A stretch of 64,000 nt of DNA from JBAXTE01 sp964653595 (GTDB lineage: Bacteria > Bacteroidota > Bacteroidia > Bacteroidales > WCHB1-69). The DNA lies in the NCBI GenBank assembly GCA_964653595.1, contig CAZZHH010000006.1, positions 1-64,000 on the forward strand, written 5' to 3'. Position 1 is the stretch's first letter; every line of letters begins with the position of its first letter. Positions 17,801 to 24,424 of this stretch are shown here, in pieces. Below the pieces are notes generated by a model, which was not told the DNA's origin, ran no database searches, and worked only from the letters and a program-made list of their open reading frames with translations. A program made the position numbers and the translations under genes.

Positions 17801-20442
17801 CCTGGTGCTGGAGATCCGCTACAAGCGGGCAATGCTGTTACCGTAAAAGTATAATCTTCACACTCGGTATATCCTGAACCAGTACAAGCGGTTACGGTTC
17901 CGGATTCATTGCCAACGACTCTCATCCGAGTGCTTCCAGGTGTTGCGGTAAGAGGTACGGTAAAACTTCCAGTGGCCGAAGCCGCATAAGAGGCATTGTA
18001 ATAAACTTCTTCTCCCGAATCTACAAAATCTCCATCCTGATTCCAGTCCACCCAAATTCCAAAGTGCATCGTACCGCCGGTTTCTGTAATTGAAAAATTT
18101 ACAGTACCATTCTGAGTTTGGGTGACCACTTGTCCTAAGAAATTTCCATATCCGTTTGTGGAAAAGCCAGATGAATTATTGGTGATATTGGTAGTTCCAC
18201 CGGTGGTGGAAAAACTACTGATATAATAGGAGGTGTTGATAGTGTTGGTATTGATGCAATAACAATTAGTCGGGGTATTCATGTTTACTTGCAAAGAGGT
18301 AGAGGACCCAGTTAATCCGCTATTAGTGCAAGTGACATTGCAACGGTAATAGGTGGCGGTAGTTTGGGATGCAGAATATGTTGGAGATGTCGCCCCACTA
18401 ATATCTGTCCATGTTGAATTATTTGGTGAAGATTGCCATTGATAAGTTAACCCCAACGCTAACAAGGTGTTTGATGTGGATAAAGTGAATGCGACCCCTG
18501 AACAAGCCGGATTTACGGATGAGAGTGTGTTCCCGGGAGCAGGAGTGCCACTACAGGTGGAAGCGGCAGTTACATTCAGGGTGTAATCTTCATAGGTTCC
18601 ATAAATGCTGGCATAGCAAGGGATGGGGGTACTGCTGTCGCAACCGCCAATTCTCATTCGGTGGTTTCCTATGCTTGCCCCAACTGGTACGACAAAATTT
18701 GCAACAAGAGTAGTGGGATCCGCATTTAAAGATTCCCCAGAATAAACTTCTTCTCCGGCATCGTCAAAATCGCCATCGTCATTCCAATCCACCCATATTT
18801 TGGTCAGATAAGTAAAACCGGTAGAATAAGTGATGTTTACCGTAGCCGTTGAAGACTGCATAAATGAAGCAACTTGAGCGGAGTAATTTCCATAGTTGTT
18901 AGTTTCTGCTCCGGTTGAATTATCGATTGCACCACAAGCCACATTGGTGATCCCTGAACCGTCTACCGAGGTGGGAGCAGGTGTGCAATAGCAATTGGCA
19001 GGCGTGTTCATGGAGACTTGCAACGCGGTGGAAGTTCCAGTAAAGCCGCTATTAGTACAGGTGACATTGCAACGATAATAAGTGGCTGTGGTTTGGGATG
19101 CAGCATATGTTGCAGAAGTCGCACCACTAATATTGGACCAAGTTGTATTATCCGGCGAGGATTGCCATTGATACGTTATCCCAGCATCGGTAAATGTATT
19201 GGCCATCGACAAGGTGAAAGAAACTCCAGAACAGACTGGATTTGAAGTGGATAGTGTGTTCCCAGGTGCCGGTGTTCCCGAACATTGAGTTTCGCATGTC
19301 CTGGAAATGGTAAAGGTGCCGGTTGTGGTTGATGATGTGGAATAATGGGCAATATATACATAATAGGTCACCCCGTTTGTTGGGGTGAAGGTATATGTTT
19401 CCGCATCGCCACTAAGACCGTTATCCACGCAAGAGACGGAGGATAATGTACCACAGGTGCCACTGAAAATATCCATTTCATGGTCAAAGGTTCCTGTTGA
19501 TGAAATTGTGGTAGAAACCCCATTTCCAACAAAAGTATACCAAACCCCATACGACGACGCACAGCTACCGGGAGCGGTTTCTGAAACACTTCCCACCGTG
19601 GTGCCGGCTAAATTTGTTGTTCCGCAAGGCAAAGTGGTTGCATTTGCACATGCATCGTTTGCTGGTGGACATGTACTGGAGGTGCTTTGGAATAATGTTG
19701 TTACACTTGAATAACCGCATGAATTATAGGCCCAGATATATCGGGTGTACGCCGTGTTGCAAACGAGTCCGGTTTCGGTTTTTGTCAACACATTGCCCAA
19801 ATCGGTCGCCGAAGTGTAATCGTTGGTTGCACTCCATTTGTATCCGGTGGCCCCCGATACCGAATTCCAATTCCAAATGATTTGGGTCGCAGATGATGTA
19901 TGTGTGCCCGCAGTGGGAGCGGTTAGCGTATTTGGAAGAACCGTTACTGCCCCAGAAACGGCACTAGTTGTTGTGCAACTGTTTGAATTTGTCACCACTA
20001 CGTAATAATAAAGTGTTCCAGTTGTTGTGGTTACAGGAGTATAAGTGTCTGTTCCGGTGGAAACATTGTGAGTGGCTACTAACGTTCCCCCTGTATTGGA
20101 AGCGGTTGTGTTGCTATACCACTTGTAACTGCTGATTGTGCCACTGCCTGCAGTTCCGGTTACCGATAGCGCGCTGGCTGCAGCATTTTGACAGTAACTT
20201 ACTGGGGTGGTTGCGGGCGCGGTACAAGTGGGGGAAGCGTTAACAGTCACAGAAGAAGTACTTACAGCGGATGCTGAACCACAGGAATTGCTTGCTGTTA
20301 AATTGTAAACCCCGGCTCCGGCAGTTGTGATATTTGATATTGACGGATTTTGTGAAGTAGAGGTGAAACTATTCGGACCGGACCAACTCCAAGATGTTGC
20401 ACCTGTTGCCCCCCGGTTAGTGTTAATGTATTTCCCGCACAA
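11884..20442 (-). CDS. giant secreted adhesin, main (3') part: Ig-like, GEVED and FN3 modules with T9SS type A sorting domain (frameshifted)
   Basis: This 2852-aa reading frame is the bulk of a protein of about 3028 aa whose signal peptide lies in a different frame at 20298-20969. In order it shows a PKD/Ig-like opening, FN3-like modules (for example GYKWSATNDY), and at least six CHU_C-type Ig modules recognisable by CSGTPAPGN ... YQWQSS ... YYRCNVTC (near residues 400, 640, 880, 1130, 1240 and 1500). Three GEVED modules (WVDWNDDGDFDD, WVDWNQDGDFVD, WIDYNHDGDFED) lie between the first Ig modules. Further parts are a jelly-roll of about 175 residues starting ESFEGPW, more Ig and FN3 modules, and a C-terminal sorting domain (YPNPFTDELNLVI ... 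FKIVKK). It should be exported by T9SS as a surface or released adhesin. It looks G+C-richer than its surroundings. Binding target unknown. Confidence 0.88.
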   Translation of the reverse strand: MCGKYINTNRGATGATSWSWSGPNSFTSTSQNPSISNITTAGAGVYNLTASNSCGSASAVSTSSVTVNASPTCTAPATTPVSYCQNAAASALSVTGTAGSGTISSYKWYSNTTASNTGGTLVATHNVSTGTDTYTPVTTTTGTLYYYVVVTNSNSCTTTSAVSGAVTVLPNTLTAPTAGTHTSSATQIIWNWNSVSGATGYKWSATNDYTSATDLGNVLTKTETGLVCNTAYTRYIWAYNSCGYSSVTTLFQSTSSTCPPANDACANATTLPCGTTNLAGTTVGSVSETAPGSCASSYGVWYTFVGNGVSTTISSTGTFDHEMDIFSGTCGTLSSVSCVDNGLSGDAETYTFTPTNGVTYYVYIAHYSTSSTTTGTFTISRTCETQCSGTPAPGNTLSTSNPVCSGVSFTLSMANTFTDAGITYQWQSSPDNTTWSNISGATSATYAASQTTATYYRCNVTCTNSGFTGTSTALQVSMNTPANCYCTPAPTSVDGSGITNVACGAIDNSTGAETNNYGNYSAQVASFMQSSTATVNITYSTGFTYLTKIWVDWNDDGDFDDAGEEVYSGESLNADPTTLVANFVVPVGASIGNHRMRIGGCDSSTPIPCYASIYGTYEDYTLNVTAASTCSGTPAPGNTLSSVNPACSGVAFTLSTSNTLLALGLTYQWQSSPNNSTWTDISGATSPTYSASQTTATYYRCNVTCTNSGLTGSSTSLQVNMNTPTNCYCINTNTINTSYYISSFSTTGGTTNITNNSSGFSTNGYGNFLGQVVTQTQNGTVNFSITETGGTMHFGIWVDWNQDGDFVDSGEEVYYNASYAASATGSFTVPLTATPGSTRMRVVGNESGTVTACTGSGYTECEDYTFTVTALPACSGSPAPGNTVSSLNPVCPSNSFVLSLSNTLSYSGIAYQWQSSPNNTDWTDISGATSPTYTTSQATSTYYRCKVTCANGGGNTTSTVLQVAMSSFLSCYCSSNATSISDEDIFKVTFGTLSNTSTCSTTGGAGSIQSEYSNYTGVAAPSVQQGSTVAFSVQVGTCNSTFSNACAIWIDYNHDGDFEDSGEKVYAATSTTSGAHTESGNIIIPYTALTGNTMMRVICKESSVPTSACGTYGYGETEDYLINITAAPACSGTPTGGTATAATTAFTCSGSTTVTLSGYTNNVSGITLQWQESPNGSSGWANVSTGSGGTTAIYTTPTLASTTYYRCVVTCTNGGGTANSSNASVTINANVPGTASASVNPVCVGETSVLSLTGATIANSTYQWQISSNNIAWSDISGATSSTYTATVPGAMYYRCNVTCTASASTLPSASVLITVTGAPTYATLPYYESFEGPWASVCNTREVPSTNWSAAPKTGNNSWRRNDDGAAASWSTVTGGVYSPTFSAGSYSARFHSRYASSGLQGSLLLFADCSAPGNKSLIFDYINTSGSETFDVLQSTDGGTTFPTTLGTYSTASAWTTKTIIVTSTSATTVFKFRATSDYGSSDIGMDNLMVLPACSGTPAPGNSLASTNSICLGDSVTLTLSNTLINPGITFQWQSSPDNGTYTNINGATSSTYTLVPSVSVYYRCFVTCTQSGLTSNSTPVQVTFANTAPTGTGNSRNCEGTVTLTASAASGTLRWYSSPTSSTVLGTGTTFTTPSINATTTYYVAAESSTPETVIIGTGSSYSSSSSYTPFYTSYESGKRQMLVLASELTAAGLSAGNITSLALNVNTVGSLSMKNFNVAMGSTSSTTLTTTYLTGLTTVYSNANYLPAGTGWQTIPFSTPFVWDGTSNVVVEMCFGNNTTTATGTSIYYTYTSFTSHHYGYQDDGTGCSMTAPTNNNTSSYRPNFKFAGSSICSSPRTPVTATVNGALSITGTIPERRCGTGTVALGASASSGTINWYSASSGGTSLGTGTSYTTGSISATTTYYVDANNGTCISTPRTAVIATVDAGVPSAPTAGTHTPTETQIGWNWNTVTGATGYQWSTTNTYPGAGVHVVGNTYTQTGLTCNTSYTLYVWAFNSCGYSTPVTLTSTTASCSGSANSCENSLAFCASEGFIFPASTDVASLGDIGCLGSTPNPAWYFMQIGTAGDIVIDISADYDVDFIAWGPFPTLNNSCANIPMTTCTACPDNTENSTYYPESVYHITDCSYDPAASETVHIPNAQVGEIYVLLITNYSNLVTDIDFRQTSGSGATNCGIVPPTVSSNGPLCIGETLQFSASSLISDPAIYDYSWSGPNGFTSTILEPTIPNVGLSNAGTYTLTIIYGINSTEVSTEVVINNPSVAAPQAGDFVFRNQGTDWDTYSNWLKYNGSTYEVSNIVPTSSNNVYISNSTCPSADVTISNADAFCNNLKIDSEKTLTVVDNLNITVAGNWTNNGTFVPGKGTVFFNGTSAISGTTLSHNFNSVTVNSSKSLTAPSGNMNIGGNWINNGTFIHNNGTVTFNGIADQNMTTGTGSPFYNLTIQNSSTGITLLDNVTVSKTLTLTDGIVTTGINYLISTSTIPADVTGYSSGSFVFGNLRRYISNGNTYALPVGGGITPAEYHRADLTSNITGGTSYIDASVTNITESGDQVDANLSDTQDALPLIDALGSDAIWTITPDVEPTSGSYGIELFVANTSLTSTDDNFFCVVKRPANSTNYSAWSTFDDVTTIPAVNQPGRIHDGGNGYAERNGLSSFSQFSVAKFKYSDLPISLLGFDVVCTGISVVANWSTSSETNNNYFALEYSKDMRNFYEVGRIPGAGNSNEKKNYSFANNELISGDSYYRLKQVDFDGHVKIYDPISVNCNGTEPTLLIYPNPFTDELNLVIKNIQDDKFILEIFDELGRYIFSQEYNSAGNFYYTTVDLKDLKPAMYNLRIKSAGQVKNFKIVKK

Positions 20443-20969
20443 AGAGGGTTTGGACTGGCAGATGCAGTTACAGATGTCGGTACAGTCTTTGTCACTGATT
20501 GTATTAATGCCGTCACTTGAGTACCAGCTGTTAACCCTGCAATTGTTCCAGTGCCACCAGTTCTGGTAATATATCCTGAACTTGCACCAGTTATTGCTCT
20601 AACCATGATTCCACTAATGGTGAGTTGGTCATCTTTATTTGTTCCACCAACAGTATATGTTATGGTAATTGTAGTTGCCGTGACGCTAATTGTAGCTGCT
20701 GTTATGTTATTCCCACTCAAATATGTAACCGATCCTATTGACGCTTGGAATTCAAAATTGGTTGGGGCTGTTAATACTAATGTTACATTTGTCTGTTTTG
20801 AAAATTCACCATTTGAACTCTCGTCTATTATTATATCTCCAAGAGTATTATAACCAGAAGCATAACTGCAAGTGTTAATTGTTAAACTTGGTTTTGTTAT
20901 GGTTACATTTGCAAAAGAAGTAGTAAGCATTGCCAAAAGCAATATAGATAATGTAAATATCTTTTTCAT
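20298..20969 (-). CDS. giant adhesin, 5' part with signal peptide (frameshifted from the main part)
   Basis: The N-terminal frame of the same gene, about 186 genuine residues. It has a signal peptide (MKKIFTLSILLLAMLTTSFA) followed by a beta-rich domain with ITYTVGGTNKDDQLTISGI and a start of an Ig-like module, CAGNTLTLTGG. After the G tract at 20409-20414 the frame becomes meaningless (QQVQHLGVG...), whereas the other frame continues the expected module as GATGATSWSWSGPNSF. Restoring one base gives exactly 3029 codons to the stop at 11884. If the shift is real, only a short secreted fragment without the sorting domain is made. Confidence 0.85.
   Translation of the reverse strand: MKKIFTLSILLLAMLTTSFANVTITKPSLTINTCSYASGYNTLGDIIIDESSNGEFSKQTNVTLVLTAPTNFEFQASIGSVTYLSGNNITAATISVTATTITITYTVGGTNKDDQLTISGIMVRAITGASSGYITRTGGTGTIAGLTAGTQVTALIQSVTKTVPTSVTASASPNPLCAGNTLTLTGGQQVQHLGVGPVRIVSPLLHKIRQYQISQLPEPGFTI
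20409..20414 (-). other. frameshift at a six-base G homopolymer in the giant adhesin gene
   Basis: The plus strand carries CCCCCC (GGGGGG in coding orientation). One added G, or two fewer, joins LTGG to the downstream GATGATSWSWSG frame. It may be a sequencing or assembly error, a true null mutation, or a slippage-prone phase-variable tract. Confidence 0.85.
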
Positions 20970-21103
20970 GATAATCCCTTTTAATAAATACCCTATAAAT
21001 ACCCCAAGTTAATATTTTCCAAAAAACAGAAAATATTTGTACATAAAAATAGACTAAATTATGTATCCATTGGCGTCTAATAAACAATGAGATGTTTAAG
21101 TAA

Positions 21104-21510
21104 TTATTAACATTAAAATATATTAAAACCTAAATATCAGTATTTTTAAAAAATATTTAGCATAAAAAATGAGATAGGCTTTTCAAAATTTATTCAATTA
21201 TTGAGGATTATCCACAAAAATGGGAATAAAAAAAGACAAATAACCATTCTTAAAAACGAGAGACGTTTTACCATATTTAGAATTTGAGGTTTGAAAAAAC
21301 CAATAATTTAAAGCATTTGCTAATATTTAACTTAGAAATAACTTTTTTTAACACCAATCAAAGTTCACCTAATATTTTTAACACATACTTCTAATTTTTA
21401 CACCTAAAATTCACAATTAGAAAAAAGACATATCTGTTATTCAGATTTATATGGAAATTAGATGTTCGTTAATTTAAATAATTATTATAACAATAATTCT
21501 GTTGAAAATA
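21104..21510 (-). repeat. long upstream block, copy B (related to copy A at 11191-11608)
   Basis: About 407 bp of non-coding AT-rich sequence starting about 135 nt upstream of the giant adhesin start, nearly the same spacing as copy A. It shares ordered landmarks with A (TTATTAACA, TATTTTTAAAAAA, TTTTTTAACACC, CACCTAAAATTCACAA, CAGATTTATAT, GTTAATTTAAATAA). No open reading frame of note lies in it. Confidence 0.65.
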
Positions 21511-21605
21511 ACAACAGGGGATAAAAACTCTATGAATCGGCAAAACTATAAACCCAAATTTATCAATAGTAGATTTGAAAAAATCGAACTACTTGATTAG
21601 TTGAG

Positions 21606-21713
21606 CATGCCCTCGCATTCAAGCGGGGTTTAATCCCGATTTAATGTTTGTTTCAATTCGTATCAACAAATTGATTTAGAAATATTTAATCGTTTCAGCG
21701 ATTGTATCGCTGA
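21606..21713. other. pair of short palindromes in the intergenic region upstream of the giant adhesin
   Basis: A CGGG/CCCG hairpin (within CGGGGTTTAATCCCG, about 21622-21636) is followed by a perfect TCAGCGAT-tgt-ATCGCTGA hairpin at 21695-21713. The second could end a plus-strand transcript but has only a short T run. The rest of the 838-bp gap from 20970 to 21807 holds copy B of the upstream block and no gene. Confidence 0.4.
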
Positions 21714-21807
21714 TTTTGGAATAAACCCAAATTTTCAGTAGTTATAAAAAAAATAAATATCATTCAAATTGACTTAATAGAATTGGGGGAATTTAAAAAA
21801 CATTTTT

Positions 21808-22254
21808 CTAGTTATCCTCGGCAAACCATTCCGCAAAAGAGGAGTGCGTCTCTCGGAGTTTTAGACTATGCAGTTTTAAGTTATTGGGCATATGGCGAGT
21901 GAGAGTTTGCGCAAAATCAATTAACATATTCTCACTGGTAGGCTGATAATCAACTAAAAGAATGTTATCAAACTCGTTTTTAAATTTAGCTACCACCTCT
22001 TTATCTACGCTGCTGTTAAATACCAAAGCATGATCTAACTTGTCAATAATCAACGATTTAACCAGTTTTTTTAAATCCCCAAAATCAATTAACATTCCCT
22101 CTTTTGGGTCTCCCTCTTTTTCAATAGGAGAGCCAATTACGGTAACAAACAATTCGTATGAGTGTCCATGGATATTTTTACAGGGACCATCATAGTTTTG
22201 AAGAGCGTGGGCCATTTCGAAAAAAAACTGTTTGGTAATTCTTATTTTAGTCAT
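21808..22254 (-). CDS. queD: 6-carboxy-5,6,7,8-tetrahydropterin synthase QueD
   Basis: A 148-aa cytoplasmic enzyme of the 6-pyruvoyl-tetrahydropterin synthase fold. It converts 7,8-dihydroneopterin triphosphate to 6-carboxytetrahydropterin in the pathway to preQ1 and queuosine in tRNA. The zinc ligands are visible as FFEMAHAL (His16) and HGHSY (His29, His31). The catalytic Cys25 lies just before, in CKNIHGHS, and the active-site His-Ala-Leu and Arg-Glu-Thr motifs follow (LDHALVF, KLRETHSS). Length is normal for the bacterial family. The start lies 2 nt after the stop of the endonuclease I gene, so the two are probably cotranscribed. No other queuosine genes are visible here, and no preQ1 riboswitch precedes it. 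Confidence 0.93.
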   Translation of the reverse strand: MTKIRITKQFFFEMAHALQNYDGPCKNIHGHSYELFVTVIGSPIEKEGDPKEGMLIDFGDLKKLVKSLIIDKLDHALVFNSSVDKEVVAKFKNEFDNILLVDYQPTSENMLIDFAQTLTRHMPNNLKLHSLKLRETHSSFAEWFAEDN

Positions 22255-22256
22255 AC

Positions 22257-23603
22257 TTATCGAACGAGTTTATAGGTGTTTTTAACTTGATTTTCATAAA
22301 TGGAAAGGAAATAAATCCCTTTATTCAAATTATTCATATCTATTTCCATTTTATCAACAGAAGGAATTGCTTCAAACACCTTTTTACCCGAAATATCCGT
22401 AATCGAGACTAATGAGGGCAAAACAAGACAAGTGGACATGTCAATAGTTAATACATTTTCAACCGGATTAGGATAGAAAATGGAAGAAGCACTAGAATAT
22501 TCACCCACTCCAACTCCTTGATTAGAAATCGTAATCTGTTTCGTGCCAAAAATACAATAAAAATCATTTGCTATAGCTTTAACCGTGATCGTACCGTTAG
22601 AAATAGCGGTCAATAATCCTAAGGAGTTTATTGACGCAGCTCCTGTTTCATTTATTACAGACCAAGTGACGGTTTGGTTTGTTGCATTAGCTGGCATAAT
22701 AGAAATTGACATTTGGAGAGTGCCTTGTGGAGTTGATATAGTTGTTGAAGTATTTTCAGAAAGAACGTTTACAGATCCAACTGCAATTGGCGTTGCATTA
22801 CCCCAAACTGAATTTACCCATTCTGGATGATCGATGTATGGATTGCGGTTGTGTTGTACGCTAGTATATATAGCATTGTTCCGATCTATCTCTTTTTGGC
22901 TAACAGGGTCGGAATTATGCCAACTTATCAACAATGCCAATGCCCATGGTTCGAAACAGGGATAACTAGTGCCATCGAGCATTGCGTCGCCACTGGGGTC
23001 ATAATTTTCCCAACCTGCAATCACATTCTCATATCGGGTAGCCATATAAAAATAGGTTCTAGCCAAATCCCCTTTATACTCATTGGATGGTTCAAAAACA
23101 ATTCCTGTATATCCTGGAAAAGTGCACGAACCGAGCTTTCCATTACCCCAAACAGTACCTCCTGCAGCATTACCATAGGGATAATTAGATCTCATGCCAT
23201 TTACTTTCCCATCACTAGGGTAAATATGAAAAATATCGGAATACATGGGAGTGGCGTCGTTAAACCAACTTTTAGGAAATGAATGTTCTCGATTATAACA
23301 ATCACAAACAGCAGAATAGTTTCCACATTGGTCGGTAGAATAAGTAAAAACGCAATTGTCAGTATAAATGTCCCATATTTTACCAGTAGGTCTTCTATCG
23401 GTAGTATAATAGGAGGTCCACAATTGATCGTAGGAAACCGAAGTATGACCTTTAATAATGTTGTAAAGTGCAGTTTTTAGGGGTGCTCCCGTTAATCCAC
23501 AAGTATTATTATAATAACCTGCAGGGATTTGCGCATATATGGACTGAACAAACAGCATCCATGCGAAGAAAAGTATATTTTTTTTTGTTTTCATATTATA
23601 CAT
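22257..23603 (-). CDS. secreted endonuclease I family nuclease with T9SS type A sorting domain
   Basis: 448 aa. A signal peptide (FFAWMLFVQSIYAQ) leads into an endonuclease I (NucM/EndA-type) domain, roughly residues 30-270. The family core is visible in NREHSFPKSWF, with the catalytic-region His of the His-Me finger, and in DIFHIYPSDGKVNGMRSNYP. A bacterial Ig-like module of the Big_2 kind follows (TTISTPQGTLQM ... VTWSVINETGAASI). The last 80 or so residues (YPNPVENVLTIDM ... GIYFLSIYENQVK) form a T9SS sorting domain. The protein is expected to be exported through T9SS and to degrade extracellular nucleic acids, for nutrition or in biofilm. A second in-frame ATG at 23594 gives the better signal peptide start. 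It is linked to queD downstream by 2 nt. Confidence 0.9.
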   Translation of the reverse strand: MYNMKTKKNILFFAWMLFVQSIYAQIPAGYYNNTCGLTGAPLKTALYNIIKGHTSVSYDQLWTSYYTTDRRPTGKIWDIYTDNCVFTYSTDQCGNYSAVCDCYNREHSFPKSWFNDATPMYSDIFHIYPSDGKVNGMRSNYPYGNAAGGTVWGNGKLGSCTFPGYTGIVFEPSNEYKGDLARTYFYMATRYENVIAGWENYDPSGDAMLDGTSYPCFEPWALALLISWHNSDPVSQKEIDRNNAIYTSVQHNRNPYIDHPEWVNSVWGNATPIAVGSVNVLSENTSTTISTPQGTLQMSISIMPANATNQTVTWSVINETGAASINSLGLLTAISNGTITVKAIANDFYCIFGTKQITISNQGVGVGEYSSASSIFYPNPVENVLTIDMSTCLVLPSLVSITDISGKKVFEAIPSVDKMEIDMNNLNKGIYFLSIYENQVKNTYKLVR

Positions 23604-23635
23604 CCATTTTAATGATTTTTATACTTTGAAATAAA

Positions 23636-24199
23636 TTAAAGGACAATGTGCTGAACCAAAGTTTTTACACCAATACCAATTAAAATAACCCCTCCAACAA
23701 TCTCAGCCCATTTACTATTGATCAAATTGCCAAATTTCTTTCCTAAAAAAACACCTAATAAAGTAAGCAAAAATGTAACTACTGCAATGGAAATCACGGC
23801 ATAAAGAATATTTACTTTTAAAAATGCAAAACCCATTCCTACCACAAAGGCGTCGATACTAGTGGCTACCGACAACCAGAGCAATACTTTCATCATCTTT
23901 ATATTGAAGCTCTCTTTATCCGAACTCTCTTTCACTGCTTCAATAATCATTTTAAGTCCAATAATAGCTAATATTCCAAAGGCTATCCAATGGTCAAAGG
24001 TAGAGACAGAATTATAAAAAGCAGAACCTAACAACCATCCAACTACCGGCATACCCCCCTGAAAAAGAGCAAAGAAAAAAGCAACTTTGAAAATTTCACG
24101 TCGGTTTAAACATGGCAAACAGATTGAACTAGAAAGACTTACTGCAAAGCAATCCATAGCTAACCCAATGGAGATGATAAAAATTTCTAATAAATTCAC
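23636..24199 (-). CDS. mntP: MntP-family manganese efflux pump
   Basis: A 187-aa inner-membrane protein with six predicted transmembrane helices and an internal duplication typical of the MntP (DUF204) family. The conserved segments are LAMDCFAVSLSS at the N-terminus, FALFQGGMPVVGWLLG in the first half, and SIDAFVVGMGFAF in the second half, each with the family Asp in a helix. In Escherichia coli the family exports Mn(II) and is controlled by manganese-sensing regulation; no riboswitch is seen here. It lies 32 nt before the endonuclease gene on the same strand, so a longer transcript with it and queD is possible. A TACCTTTG box is present upstream. Confidence 0.9.
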   Translation of the reverse strand: MNLLEIFIISIGLAMDCFAVSLSSSICLPCLNRREIFKVAFFFALFQGGMPVVGWLLGSAFYNSVSTFDHWIAFGILAIIGLKMIIEAVKESSDKESFNIKMMKVLLWLSVATSIDAFVVGMGFAFLKVNILYAVISIAVVTFLLTLLGVFLGKKFGNLINSKWAEIVGGVILIGIGVKTLVQHIVL

Positions 24200-24225
24200 A
24201 ACACTCTTTTATTTAAACAATTGTA

Positions 24226-24233
24226 CAAAGGTA
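24226..24233 (-). promoter_or_regulatory. -7 box (TACCTTTG) for mntP
   Basis: The minus strand reads TACCTTTG about 27 nt upstream of the mntP start. Confidence 0.5.
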
Positions 24234-24396
24234 CTACAAAATTACAAATTATAATTAGGTTCCTAAATAATTATATCTTCACCCTAATTTATTTGGATAA
24301 TATCTATTGAAAAAAACATTGACCTTAATAACATTTAAAAAAAGATGTTTGAATTTTTAGCCCATCAAACAAGTATCTTTTTGTGTTGATTTTTTG

Positions 24397-24404
24397 TACT
24401 TTTG
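24397..24404 (+). promoter_or_regulatory. -7 box (TACTTTTG) for the miaB operon
   Basis: TACTTTTG fits TAnnTTTG and ends about 20 nt before the miaB ATG. TTG triplets occur upstream, but not at the usual -33 spacing. Confidence 0.5.
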
Positions 24405-24424
24405 CACAAAATTTGGAATAAAAG

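Noticed and set aside
15690..19270. CRISPR-like periodic repeats
   Set aside because: The periodic similarity is coding (Ig and GEVED modules in one frame), with unit length over 700 bp and no short direct repeats with unique spacers.
21511..21807. preQ1 riboswitch for queD
   Set aside because: This region lies downstream of queD; upstream queD is only 2 nt from the nuclease gene, leaving no room for a riboswitch.
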